64,000 bases of DNA, taken from the NCBI GenBank assembly GCA_964017235.1, contig OZ024927.1, forward strand, positions 57,975,293 to 58,039,292, written 5' to 3'. The position numbers were made by a program, and so were the translations under genes. Of the stretch, positions 1 through 9,633 are shown one piece after another. Below the pieces are notes generated by a model. It was not told the origin of the DNA. It made no database searches and saw nothing but the letters and a program-made list of their open reading frames with translations. The stretch is from Sabellastarte sp. h YS-2021 (Eukaryota; Annelida; Polychaeta; Sabellida; Sabellidae). Numbering within the stretch: position 1 is the first letter of the stretch; every line of letters begins with the position of its first letter.

Positions 1-1009
1 TCAATATATCCAGAGGTAAGCATCTTATAACACTAGTGAAGTGTTGTGGGATATATGGCATATTCTGATATAACAATCCTAAGACATTTTTTAAAGCTCT
101 GCCATTTAAAAACAGGTTTAAGGAAGCTACCCTAGCAGCTAGGCACTCCAAACGAAATTCGCATTTATTTAAAAAAGATCATTGAAAGAGCTGTATCGTG
201 TTTGTACTGGTGTATTTAAGGTAACCAGGTTAATACAGGGTACAAATCAAATTGTTTCATCACCTCAGGCTATTTCAACATTTAAAAAAAAATACCAAGA
301 ACGGAGGTGTGCAATAGGTTCTGTAGAAGTACATGTACTGGTGACAGAACTGGTGACAGAATTTATCACTAGTAAGTAGACTTAAGTTGTTACATATTAA
401 ATGAATTAAAGTGCGACAAGTGTGAGCATAACATGTAGAATACTTGCCTTACATGAAGGAACATTACAATTCCCATCAAGGGAGAATCCAACTTTATGTG
501 AGGAGGGGCTTCACTTGTATACGTGTAAAAGGTAGGGGGTCTGGGGTCAATAAGTAATAATATTATTATTATAGTTTTAAGTGAATCTGGATCTGTGAAT
601 CTGTAAGATGTTCAATTTAATCCATTTCTGTTGCTTTGGGTTCAGTGTTAAACCCCTTTATATATTTCAAGGGGGTTCCCCACCTCTGGACTTGCTAGTG
701 ACCATCCCAAAACTTTGACTCAGTATATTAAGACTAGCTTCCAAATCATCCACAACTGAGAGGACTTTTGGAGTTTTGTTTTCTTATGTGTACTAGATTT
801 TCAAGATTTTTAAACACATGAAAATTTAAGTTATGATTATTAGTGTTGCATCAAAAATATATACATGGATCCAAGCATACAGTAGGAAAAAAGACATTTC
901 CCCTAAAAGTGCAGAATTAGAAAATGCTCATATAGTAAAAAAATGGATGGGTGTATTATTAAGATGATACATTTTGATTCCATATTCATATTTTATGTGT
1001 ATCTTTCAG
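1..1009. other. Non-coding, intronic or upstream sequence
   Basis: I see no supported exon here. The stretch is AT-rich and ends in a pyrimidine-rich splice acceptor (ttcag, AG at 1008-1009) that opens the dehydrogenase exon, so at least its right part is probably intron of that gene. Short open frames are present but show no family resemblance. Confidence 0.5.
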
Positions 1010-1257
1010 GAAAAGTGGTAGATACAGAAGAACTGGTCCATGCTCTAAAAACTGGTGAAATAAAAGGTGCAGGTCTAGATGTTACAGACCCTGAACCTTT
1101 GCCAGAAGGTCATGAGCTGTTTGATCTGCCCAATGTCATCATCACCTCTCACTCTTCTTCTCACACTGAAGAGGCTAAAGAGGAGGTCTTTACCATGGTA
1201 CGGGACAATCTGAAAGCAGTTCTCATTGATGGAAAACCTCCAAAATATGAAGCATAG
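1010..1257 (+). CDS. D-isomer 2-hydroxyacid dehydrogenase, last coding exon
   Basis: This is the C-terminal part of an NAD(P)-dependent 2-hydroxyacid dehydrogenase, the family of glyoxylate/hydroxypyruvate reductases. These enzymes reduce 2-keto acids to D-2-hydroxyacids. The exon opens after an AG acceptor at 1008-1009 and stops at a TAG at 1255-1257. Visible family features are the AGLDV block, the following EPLPEGH stretch (the usual EPLP loop after the cofactor fold), and PNVIITSH, whose histidine sits where the catalytic His of the family lies. The tail (NLKAVLIDGKP) matches the normal C-terminal helix. The residues after the His are SSSH rather than the common GS-A-T, so the exact subfamily is unclear. 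Earlier exons are not seen and must lie left of the window or be unrecognised. The family call is firm; the substrate is not. Confidence 0.85.
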
Positions 1258-2053
1258 GTAGTTGAATGAATGAAACAGTTCTACAGCAGGACAATCTTAG
1301 CAGAGTGATACAATGCTATGTGGCAGTTGGAAAACAGTTGTCATTGATAGAACATCTCTTAAGAATGAAAAAAATAGGTTAAATAAGACAGAAATAGCAT
1401 GAAAATTGTGGTTGAATGGAAATAGTTCTCTTGATGGGGAAACTTTGCAAGGTTACAGAATTTGGTTGTTCTGAAACAATAATACTCTGCAGTTTGAAAA
1501 CAGATTCTACTGGCAGTAAATTTGAAGATTATTTTGAATTAGAGAGAATACTACCTTGGACAAACAGAACTTGCAAGGTTGCAGAATTAAATAGTCATGA
1601 AGCGACAGTAAGAGAAAACCCTTGAATAACCTTTATGTGTTCAATGTGAAAGAGATATGTGATATGGTGGCGTTGTTTAGTCAAATTTTCACTGCCTCCA
1701 GGAATAATTATTGTTTTGGCGACAATATTTCATCTTAATTTATATTGGATTATTTTTTTCGGTTGTCATGAAGTATATGTATTTGTGCATCTAGAGGTTG
1801 AAGAGCATGCATTCTTGAAATTTTAATTCTTAGCAACAGTTTTATAATGGATTACCATGCATCGAGCAGTAGTGTAATGCTTTGTGATAGGTCATGTGAC
1901 TCCATTTTTATATAAACAACTGTGTTTTGAATGTACAGAAGACTTTTTTGTTTAACATTTCTTCCGTGTAATATTGTTTTGAATGCAAAAACAGTGACAG
2001 AGAAGAAAAAAGTAAATGGTTGAATCCCATTATTTCTGTAGGTTTGATGCCCT
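1258..2053. other. 3' flank of the dehydrogenase; no gene seen
   Basis: The stretch probably contains the 3' UTR of the dehydrogenase. A loosely repeated block (a gttgaatgaa/ggttgaatgg motif followed by aaacagtt-type sequence) recurs near 1260, 1320 and 1410, suggesting a small local duplication. I see nothing else. Confidence 0.4.
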
Positions 2054-2687
2054 TGTTCCACCAAAGGATTAAGCCCCAATCCTGTCGGCGACCCTTAATC
2101 GTCGACAGTCGGTGAAAAAAAAACAAAAATGGGCGGGAAAACTGGATCAGTTTCAAAGTCTGGGATTAAGTACAGATCGTCCTCAGGAAGCCTCAGGACG
2201 CCTCAGGCGGCCCCAGACAGTCCCTAACTGGTCTGGGACTAAGAACCGACTAAGCCATTTTTTGGGTCAGTTTGAAGCACGATCCTGTCGTAGGCCTCCT
2301 GGGACTAAGCCCCGACTAACCCACGATTAAGTCCCGACCCCACAAGGTGTCCTGAGGCGTCCCCAGGCGTCCCCAGACCGAGATAGCCGATTCTTGTTTT
2401 GCAATGGGACTAAGGGTCGCAGGAGGCCTGGGACTAAGGTACTAAGGATCGGGGACTAAGGGTTGGTGACTAAGGGTCGCAGGCGGCCTGGGACAACATA
2501 GGACTGTGTAAATTTGGTCTGAGGAGGCCTGGGGAAGCCTGGGACTGGACATTTTGTTTATGGTGGGAAAAAATAATCGGTCTCAACCGACCACAACCGA
2601 CCCTTACAGGACGCCTGGGACTAAGCAAATATTTCAAACCGACCCCCAAAAACCCTTAATCGAGAGCCTTAGTCATGTGGTGGAACA
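2054..2687. mobile_element. Candidate MITE with short inverted termini
   Basis: The ends are inverted copies of each other: tgttccacca on the left, and its complement within tggtggaaca on the right. Both are followed inward by a ggattaag/gactaagg block. The interior is rich in gactaag, cctcagg and gggactaagg motifs and is much more GC-rich than its flanks. No coding capacity is visible. The two direct copies of cccttaatcg near the two ends fit subterminal repeats. No target duplication could be fixed, so the class is unknown. Confidence 0.45.
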
Positions 2688-2889
2688 CCCACATTAAGTT
2701 TGTAAATATGGAGATTTTTGTTGCATCAGCTATTATCGCCCATCGGCGCGAGTACCCGGGTACCCGCCCGTTGAAATCACTACCTACTTGGTCTTACTAA
2801 AAAGGGTTTATTGAGACCACTACAAAGAACAGTCAGTAAAGAAAACACCAAAGAATAAACCATCTACTTCTGCGTCATCTAAGGACAAA

Positions 2890-3225
2890 ATGATGGAACT
2901 TATGTTAGCATCCATCTCATCTTTTACTGAAAAGTTGGCTGCCAAGGAAGAATGCATCTCGGGTTTGGCTGAGAAGATACAGGAGAGTACCCGAGAATCT
3001 CACAGTGTACATAAATCTCATTCTCGAGAGAAATCCAAGAAAGATGAGACTTCTGATGATAGACAAGATACTTACACATCTCACCCTGTTATTCAATCTG
3101 ACTCTGGCAATGCTTATTCCAAAGTGTTTCCGGACACAGCAGTAGTGTTGAAGCATACAGCCACACCTGCCAGGGTGAAGAAACTTAAGAATGATGGAGA
3201 TCTTGGAGTAGCTCCACTCTCGTGA
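2890..3225 (+). pseudogene. Gag-like ORF remnant of the DIRS-like element
   Basis: A 111-codon open frame encodes a hydrophilic, Ser/Lys/Glu-rich segment with a predicted helical start (repeated MMELMLASISS and EKLAAKEE). It ends at a TGA, after which similar sequence continues in broken frames to about 3600. Its place upstream of the reverse transcriptase is the main reason to call it gag-like; the sequence alone has no diagnostic motif. Confidence 0.4.
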
Positions 3226-4714
3226 GAATTGATACCACCTGCACTAGTGTCAGCTGCTGGAAGTCTTCCCCAGCCACGTGTAACGTCTACCATTACCAGA
3301 GCCATTTCATCTACTACAGTCCCTCAACAGTTGGAGGTGGCAGTCGACCTACAAAATAAAACAGACTTTTAGATAATCAACAAGCAGCCACAACTGTTTT
3401 ATCACATACAATCCAATGTGGGAATTCTGTCCAGGTGCAAGCTGTGGTTGAAACCGGAGGAAGGTTATCACAGACTGAACCCATGTTTTTTGAGAAGTCC
3501 ACAGATGTGGTCGATACTTTACAATCCATTGGCACACTTTGAGCCAACCCAATGATTCAAAGGCTTGTAGAAGAGAGAGTGGCAGTTCTTGAAAGCAGGA
3601 TGAGGTCGGAACTCCAGCAATTTATAAGCTAGAGACATAAGAGTAACCGTTACAATGTAGCCGATAAACCCCACAGTGCACCCCGCTTGAGATGGCCCAA
3701 CGAATTGTGTTTGACAGGCACACAAAGGAAATGCACACCTTATGATGATCTCTCTGGGCCAGTTCGTGGTTTGATTTATCAACAATGTGTTAGAAACACA
3801 GCACTTTTACAAGGTTAAACATATGCTGAAGGAACTGGGTGAAACTGTCATACTTGCAGAAAATCTTTCATGGCCAGTTGCATGGGGTCTGTTGCCGTCT
3901 CCATGCATAAGATAGAAGAGGAAGCTATTACATGGGTGGATTATCATGTCCTAGCGGACAACAGATTGACATATTCACAGTCAGCAGTGTTTGTGGAAGT
4001 GTGACCACATGGTTCGCCTCAGAATGCTGAAGGCACTAAGAAGATTGTATGTAAATAGTTTAACAAGAACTCATGTCCTCATATACAAGATCACCTGGAC
4101 ATGTCAGGAACTACATTGTTCAAGCACATTTGCATGTATTGTTTCAAGGTTCTGAAGCGAAACAATGCACACATGGAATCTGACTGCTTGAATAAAAAGA
4201 AAGTGTTCACTAGTGAATAGGGTCACACCGGCCATACTACTCAGTTGACTGACAATAATGTTAAGTTTGGTAAAGGGTGTTTTTGTGGGGTCCTCCCCAA
4301 TGTTGCCTCGTGTGAGGTGTGTTCTGCTTTCATTTATAACAGCTACTCTTTTGTACACAGTATCATTTTTATGGTCATTATAATAATATGTGTGACAAGA
4401 AAGTTTTACAGTTCATGGCTCACCGTCATTGCAGTTTAGCCTCAGTCCCAAACTTTGTGGTGAGCCCCTTAAAACAGGTAGTCCACAGAGTGTGGCTATG
4501 TCATGCCACCAGGAGAACTGTTCTCCCAAGTGTAATGAGAAGAATAAAACAGAGATTATGTTTGACAAGAATTTGGGTTTTGTTATCAATGAATCTGCTT
4601 TATCTCACTTACCCTGACTGACTCTACTGCATATCTTCAAGCTGTGGATCTGATTTTGGCTTCAGGTTGTCCCAATTATAAGGTAGTTATTATTCATCTA
4701 TCTTCTGGCTTTAA

Positions 4715-5560
4715 TTGGGACTACATATACAAGACTATCATGATAAAATCATGTTTGACTACATCAAATTTGGTTTTCTCTTGAGTATCCTTACTGATCG
4801 AACTATTAAATCTAATGCACAAGACAATCACTCTTTAGCTAAGGCATCTCCAGATGACGTGTCCCAATTTATACAGGAAGAATGGAAACACAATGCATAT
4901 TTGGTCCCTTTGATGAAATACAGCTTTCACTTGTCTCCCTTGATGAATAGACCTAAGGGTACAGGCCGTCATATTATATTGGATCTATCTTATGGAGAAT
5001 TTTCACTGAATAATGCAACAGACAAGAATTAGTTTGATGAGGAAATCCTTGCTCTGAAACTGCCTTCATTAGACCAGTTGTTACCAGATCTGGAAAAACA
5101 GGGTTCAGATGAGACATTGTTTCAGCCTGACATCTCGCGGGCTTTTAGAAACGTGAGATTTGATCCAGCTGGTGCAATACATTTAGGCATTATGTGGCAG
5201 GGCAAGTACTATATTGACAAAAATTTAGCTTTTGGTGCTGTGCATGGAACGGCCATCCTTGAAAGAATCTCAAATTTGATCTGGTTCATTTTGGCTAAAC
5301 AGGGTTTTAAAATCCTGAATTATATGGATGATATTTATGCAGTTTGTCACAAAGATATAGCACAGGAGGCATACGAGAACATAATTTCTGTGGTTAACAA
5401 CATTGGCCTACCAATCAATGTCCCCAAACTATTTCCCCCTACAACTGAGTTGTCAATTTTGGGCGTTATGGTTAATGTCTCCCAAAGAACCTTTAGTGTT
5501 CCAAACGAGAAGCTAAAAGAAATCTTGTCATTATGTTGTGAGATGTTTTTAAGAGATTAG
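4715..5560 (+). pseudogene. DIRS-type reverse transcriptase, broken
   Basis: The frame contains the reverse transcriptase fingers/palm signatures typical of DIRS elements: SPLMNRPKG, RHIILDLSYGE, LPSLDQLLPDL, then DISRAFRNV, GKYYIDKNLAFG and the catalytic YMDD. The frame is interrupted by an in-frame TAG at 5030-5032, and sequence on both sides is clearly coding, so this is a nonsense change. It stops at 5560, about 140 bp before the inserted SINE. This enzyme would copy element RNA into DNA in the retrotransposition cycle; the copy is dead. Confidence 0.8.
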
Positions 5561-5701
5561 GTCACAAAACATGAACTTCAGCCCCTCTTGGGTAAACTGT
5601 TGTATGTCTCCAGATGCGTTCGTGCCTCTTGCATCTTCCTTAATAGAATGCTTAAATTACTGTGTGATAATCATAACCTCAATCGAATTCCCCTATCACG
5701 A

Positions 5702-5935
5702 GGGCCACGGTGGCAGAGTGGTAACACTCTCGCCTCCCACCTCTGAGGCCGGGGTTCGGTTCAGGGCTCTACCTCAAGTGGGAAAGCTGGTAGTTGCTTG
5801 CCATTGGTCGGCAGTTTACAGTACAAAACCTTGACCAACTGTATGTACTGGTTTTCTCTGCCCTTCCAATTATCCGTCGTGATATGACCTGTACAGTGTT
5901 GAAAGCGACACAAAACCCCAAATAAATAAATAAAT
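5702..5935 (+). mobile_element. tRNA-derived SINE, copy 1
   Basis: The head is tRNA-like: a box A (tggcagagtggt) near 5711 and a box B-like ggggttcggttc near 5752, the arrangement of a Pol III internal promoter derived from a Ser/Leu-type tRNA. The body is unrelated and the 3' end is an (aaat)n tail. The same ~235-bp sequence occurs in the opposite orientation at 8626-8865, 30300-30530 and 37490-37714. This copy lies inside the DIRS-like element. No clear target duplication was found for it. Confidence 0.9.
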
Positions 5936-6019
5936 CCACTTTGATTTATTGTAGTTTCTCAAATTTCTCAATTCTTTCAACAGGGTAGTTACTTTTAGAC
6001 GCCATCCCATTTCACAGAC

Positions 6020-6645
6020 GAATCCGGGAATAGTGCCCTCCTAGAATAGTGCCCTCCTAGAACAGTGCCCTCCTAGAATAGTGCCCTCCTAAATGACTGC
6101 CCTCCTAGAAGACTCCCCTCCTTTTGAGAGGGTGGACAACTGCCCTCCTTTTTAAAAACAATATGAATTAATCATAATTTTTAAAAATATTATATATTTT
6201 TCAAATAATATATGTATATGTATATATTTATGATGCATTGTGAAAACACTTGTGAAAACAATTTTTAAAAGTTTTAGTTTTGCTGCTGTTTGAAGTCTAT
6301 TGAACTATTGAAGAGTTCCTAAGAGGTGTTGGACACTGTATTAGACTTTTCTAAGGACACTTTTACTGCTAAGTCAATGTTACATTTTTAAAATGCTTAC
6401 TAAATGTTTGTAGATACTGCTTTGTCTATATGTCTTCTATGCTACATCTTTAGAGTGCTTAATAAATGTTTATAATATTTTTAAAAATTATGATTAATTC
6501 ATATTGTTTTTAAAAAGGAGGGCAGTTGTCCACCCTCTCAAAAGGAGGGCAGTCTTCTAGGAGGGCAGTCATCTAGGAGGGCACTATTCTAGGAGGGCAC
6601 TGTTCTAGGAGGGCACTATTCTAGGAGGGCACTATTCCGTTCCCC
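6020..6645. mobile_element. 626-bp foldback MITE with 9-bp target duplication
   Basis: The two ends are long inverted repeats of about 170 bp. Each is built of tandem copies of a ~16-bp motif (tagaatagtgccctcc or its complement) followed by a shared inner arm running into the AT-rich centre. The flanks carry a 9-bp direct repeat, ttcacagac, at 6011-6019 and 6646-6654. Removing the element and one duplication brings the RNase H-like coding sequence of the DIRS element together, which supports the boundaries. A 9-bp duplication and long inverted ends are typical of Mutator-like elements, but no transposase is present, so the class is inferred. Confidence 0.85.
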
Positions 6646-6654
6646 TTCACAGAC

Positions 6655-7060
6655 AATATATGTGGATGCAACTCTCACGAGAATTGGGGGAATCTGGGGC
6701 TCTTGTGCATATACAGCTGAGATTCCACACAATACTTTGTTTCAAGCCTCTATCACACATCTCGAGATGTACAACATTATTGTTGCTCTTAGATTGTAGG
6801 CTCATGAATGGGAAGGCAGTGTAATGTGTATAACGTGTGATAACGAGAGTGTGGTGTCGGTTTGTAACTCTGGGAAAAACCTGTGATAGTTGGGAGGACA
6901 TGCGATAGTTTTCTGAATTTGTGCTTATATGAATTATGGTTGTTAGTTTGTAAATATAATGTTGACTTGCGTGTGTTACATATTAAAGGAAAAGACAATG
7001 TGTTGGTGGATGTATTATCCCGCAATAAAGTAGAGAAGGTGGGGGGATGTTACTTGGGGA
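6655..7060 (+). pseudogene. RNase H-like segment of the DIRS-like element
   Basis: Translation of the plus strand gives YVDATLTRIGGIWG, then a block with LEMYNIIVAL, CDNESVVSV, and finally HIKGKDNVLVDVLSRN. This is the DIRS RNase H pattern, with the acidic residues of the D-E-D set visible in VDA, LEM and CDN. At least three in-frame stops make it non-functional. The 5' part of the domain lies left of the 626-bp foldback insertion. Confidence 0.7.
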
Positions 7061-7289
7061 ATTATGGCTGATACTTTGTTATCTATGTCATTGTAGGCTT
7101 ACCCTGCCAGTTACATTCTTTTTCACATGCTGCCTTACATAGGAGACAGAAGGGTGTTAGGAAACACACATCATACCTTTATTTACCAACTCTCATTCTC
7201 TCAGCACGGCTTCAATACTGACTGATGGACTACTTGCCCATGTGCATGTGTATATGGATACACACACACTGCAAGTGAACATTGCTTGC

Positions 7290-7372
7290 CTTTAGTACAT
7301 TGACCAAGTGGGTGACATACTTTCCAGCCACCTGTCTTGTGGCTGGTTTGAATCCCGGTCCCATCCTGAAGT
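7290..7372 (+). repeat. tRNA-like fragment, possible SINE head
   Basis: The stretch has a box A-like gaccaagtgggtga followed about 40 bp later by a clean box B (ggtttgaatccc). It does not fold into a convincing full tRNA and has no anticodon stem I trust, so I read it as the head of a different tRNA-derived SINE. It lies just outside the Polinton. Confidence 0.45.
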
Positions 7373-7409
7373 AATGGAGGATAGCTTTCACTGCATCTAA
7401 CTGTGGATA

Positions 7410-7415
7410 GTATAT
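7410..7415. repeat. Left target-site duplication of the Polinton
   Basis: The hexamer gtatat lies directly before the element's first bases (AGTAGTACT) and is repeated after its last base at 27459-27464. Six base pairs is the duplication length made by Polinton integrases. Confidence 0.95.
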
Positions 7416-7695
7416 AGTAGTACTATTTGAGTCAATCGAACGACATAAGTCGTAAAAATTGATCTAAAGTGATCGGAAAATGATCTAGATCACTATTGAT
7501 AGGTTATTGCCTCTTGATGATGGTCTCTTGATGATGGTGCAATACACTGAGGACTTGCTGGTTTGCTTTTGAGAAAGTGTTGTGTTTCGCTGATGGTGCA
7601 ATAACTGATACACCTCGCTGATGGTGCAATAACTGATACTGATGGTGCAATAACTGATAATAACTGATAGTACTTATTTGAACCTGAACCCATTT
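7416..7695. repeat. Polinton left terminal inverted repeat with subterminal iterons
   Basis: The first 93 bp (7416-7508) match the complement of 27366-27458 with one mismatch. Similarity continues with insertions and deletions to about 7695, where the block ttgaacctgaacccattt matches the complement of the right end near 27208. Between these lies a cluster of tgatggtgcaata(actgata) repeats: four to five copies between about 7530 and 7670. These iteron-like repeats are candidates for terminal-protein or integrase binding or for replication-origin function; that is inference. Confidence 0.93.
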
Positions 7696-8022
7696 GGAAG
7701 AACCACACTCCATTTATTTGTCAATGTAGAATCTTTTGTCTGTACACATTACAACAAAATGTTTTTTTTCAAATTTGGAAAGACCTCGATCTAACACATC
7801 CAAATACTCTTACATCCGACACATTTCTCAATATTCTGTCAATAATCAGATTGTATATAATCAACTAGTAGGATAACTGCATTAGTTTGAAGCGTCCCTT
7901 TTTCTCAAATTTTCAATTTCTATGATATCTCTTTGTTTGAACTGTAATTGTGCTATAAATGGAAGCATTTCATCATTTTTTCCTTTATTAATCAATCTCA
8001 GCAATATTTTATGTATGAAGAA

Positions 8023-8036
8023 TATATATATAAACC
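8023..8036 (+). promoter_or_regulatory. TATA-like box upstream of the BIR gene
   Basis: A tatatatataaacc motif lies 62 bp before the BIR start codon at 8098. The same tatataaacc form precedes the minor capsid gene at 18181, which supports a common promoter element. Confidence 0.5.
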
Positions 8037-8097
8037 CTCCAAAAAATCTCAAATATCATTTTTAATTTAAAATCTCTGCAATCAACAACCTCAAAAA

Positions 8098-8724
8098 ATG
8101 TCCAACCAATCTGATTCAACTATAGATATTTGTAAGGCTGCTTCCAAGCCTTCTTATTCTTTCAGATTGACTGGTGATGAATCAAATGATGCAGCTGACT
8201 CTAAGGCTATGAGGGGTGGTATGAGGCCAGGATTTGCAGGATTTGCTTTATGTAGTAGAAGTAAAGTTGAAAAAACTGGTCATGTTGCAGGCCTACATCT
8301 TTCAGCTGAAAGGCGTGATAGAACAGATGTAAGAGCTGACAGATCATCAGATCTTAGAGGACCCAGATCAGATCCGAAAGCCAAAGTTCATCCTACAGAT
8401 GGATTTTTCAGATATGATGACAGAATATCTACATTTGCGACCTGGCCCAAGTCGCATCCAATTCCTGCTCAGAGATATGTGAAAGCTGGGTTCTATTATT
8501 CTGGTCAAGGAGATAAAGTTATCTGTCCCTGGTGTAATCTTAACCTTATAGAGTGGGAGACCTACGACACCCCAATGGAAGAGCACCAGAAGCATTCTCC
8601 TTACTGTGCCTTTGTGTTAATGTTAATTTATTTATTTATTTATTTGGGGTTTTACGTCGCTTTCAACACTGTACAGGTCATATCACGACGGGTAGTTGGA
8701 AGGGCAGAGGAAACCAGTACATAG
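8098..8724 (+). CDS. BIR-domain (IAP-type) protein, 3' end altered by a SINE
   Basis: The protein carries one baculovirus-IAP repeat at about residues 100-172. Visible signatures are R-STFATWP, KAGFYYSGQGDKV, the zinc ligands CPWC, then W near DTP and the EHQKH...YCAF ending. BIR domains bind caspases or IAP-antagonist proteins and block apoptosis; in DNA viruses such genes keep the host cell alive. The first ~100 residues are charged and low in complexity. No RING follows in this frame. From about residue 173 the frame runs into an inverted SINE (8626-8865), so the last ~35 residues are SINE-encoded. The 12-bp duplication around the SINE shows that the original tail lay just beyond it. The BIR itself is intact. 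The role in this element is inferred. Confidence 0.88.
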   Translation: MSNQSDSTIDICKAASKPSYSFRLTGDESNDAADSKAMRGGMRPGFAGFALCSRSKVEKTGHVAGLHLSAERRDRTDVRADRSSDLRGPRSDPKAKVHPTDGFFRYDDRISTFATWPKSHPIPAQRYVKAGFYYSGQGDKVICPWCNLNLIEWETYDTPMEEHQKHSPYCAFVLMLIYLFIYLGFYVAFNTVQVISRRVVGRAEETST

Positions 8725-8877
8725 AGTTCGCTAGGGTTGTGTACTGTAAACTGCCGACCAACGGCAAGCAACTACCAGCTTTCCCACTTAAGGCCGTCAC
8801 GGGGATCGAACCCCCGACCTCAGAGGTGGGAGGCGAGAGTGTTACCACTCTGCCACCGTGGCCCCGTGTTAATGTTA
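8614..8877 (-). mobile_element. tRNA-derived SINE, copy 2, inserted in the BIR gene
   Basis: The SINE body (8626-8865) is reversed: tail (attt)n first, tRNA-like head with box A complement (accactctgcca) last. It is flanked by the 12-bp duplication gtgttaatgtta at 8614-8625 and 8866-8877, the hallmark of LINE-mediated insertion. It entered the coding region of the BIR gene, so it is younger than the Polinton insertion or at least than this Polinton copy. Confidence 0.93.
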
Positions 8878-9633
8878 AATCCATTTCTCAATTATCATTT
8901 GTTGTAAAAAAAAAAAAAAAATTGAAAAAGTAATAAAATATCTTGAAGCCTATATGATGTCTTTGATTCCAATACATCTCTCAAAGATCTATCTGGTCAC
9001 TAAGTGCATGTAACTAGACAGTTCAATGCTTATAACCTAGACACACCAATATGTTTACATTGCTTAATTGTCTTACATTCAAATGCCTGGATGATTGAGA
9101 AATAATTTGGTGAGGCTAATGATCTAGAATTTATTCAATATGTAAACAAACACGTGTTCACTTTCAATCCACATGCTACAACTCAGAATAATAATATGTT
9201 GCACAACAGTCAACAAAACAGCTCAGCATAATATGTGGCACAACAGTCATCAGAACAAGGTCCATATGTCTTGCTATCTGATTCAATCATTTTTAAGTGT
9301 AACAGATCACTTGTGAAATCTTTTACATGATTGCATCATATGAATGAAATTGTTAATTTTTAGGTCATATTTCGACATATATCCTTGATGAACCTGGAAC
9401 AAGTCTCTACATGCATTATAGTCTGAATTTTTTGCTTGTATTGCAATTAATAACTGCCTCATCAGCCTTTTCTTTTTTGTTAGATGTTACAATCCCATTG
9501 GTCCAAGCTGGGCTACTACCTCTGCCTCTAAATCTATATAAACTCCCGAATAACGCTGATTGTCACTGAAGATTTTTTCACAGTTATATGATACTTGTAA
9601 CCTCATAGTTTTATCTTAGCTGAACTTCAAATA
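8878..9633. other. Polinton intergenic stretch between BIR and PC4-like genes
   Basis: The stretch starts with a poly-A run after the SINE duplication. From about 9110 to 9330 the plus strand reads like decayed coding sequence (a polar Asn/Gln/His-rich run broken by TAA and TGA), but no family is recognisable. A CCAAT-type box (attgg at 9497-9501) and a TATA box lie near its right end. Confidence 0.4.
9534..9544 (+). promoter_or_regulatory. TATA box upstream of the PC4-like gene
   Basis: The motif ctatataaact lies about 90 bp before the start codon at 9634, with an inverted CCAAT box (attgg) roughly 35 bp further upstream. This is a textbook Pol II core promoter layout. Confidence 0.55.

Larger units (their letters stand above)
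2880..7090 (+). mobile_element. Decayed DIRS-like (tyrosine-recombinase order) retrotransposon
   Basis: In order along the plus strand there is a hydrophilic gag-like ORF, a reverse transcriptase and an RNase H-like block ending in an HIKGKDN...DVLSRN motif. This is the order and style of DIRS elements. The coding sequence is interrupted by many stops, by a SINE (5702-5935) and by a 626-bp foldback element (6020-6645). No tyrosine recombinase could be recognised downstream before the Polinton at 7416, and no DIRS terminal repeats were identified, so the boundaries are approximate. Confidence 0.7.

Noticed and set aside
943-1009. Extending the dehydrogenase exon to the upstream ATG at 943
   Set aside because: The sequence before 1010 is a pyrimidine-rich splice acceptor and its translation does not fit the family.
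5702-5780. Functional tRNA gene
   Set aside because: Box A and box B are present, but the sequence is the head of a SINE repeated four times in the window, with no intact cloverleaf.
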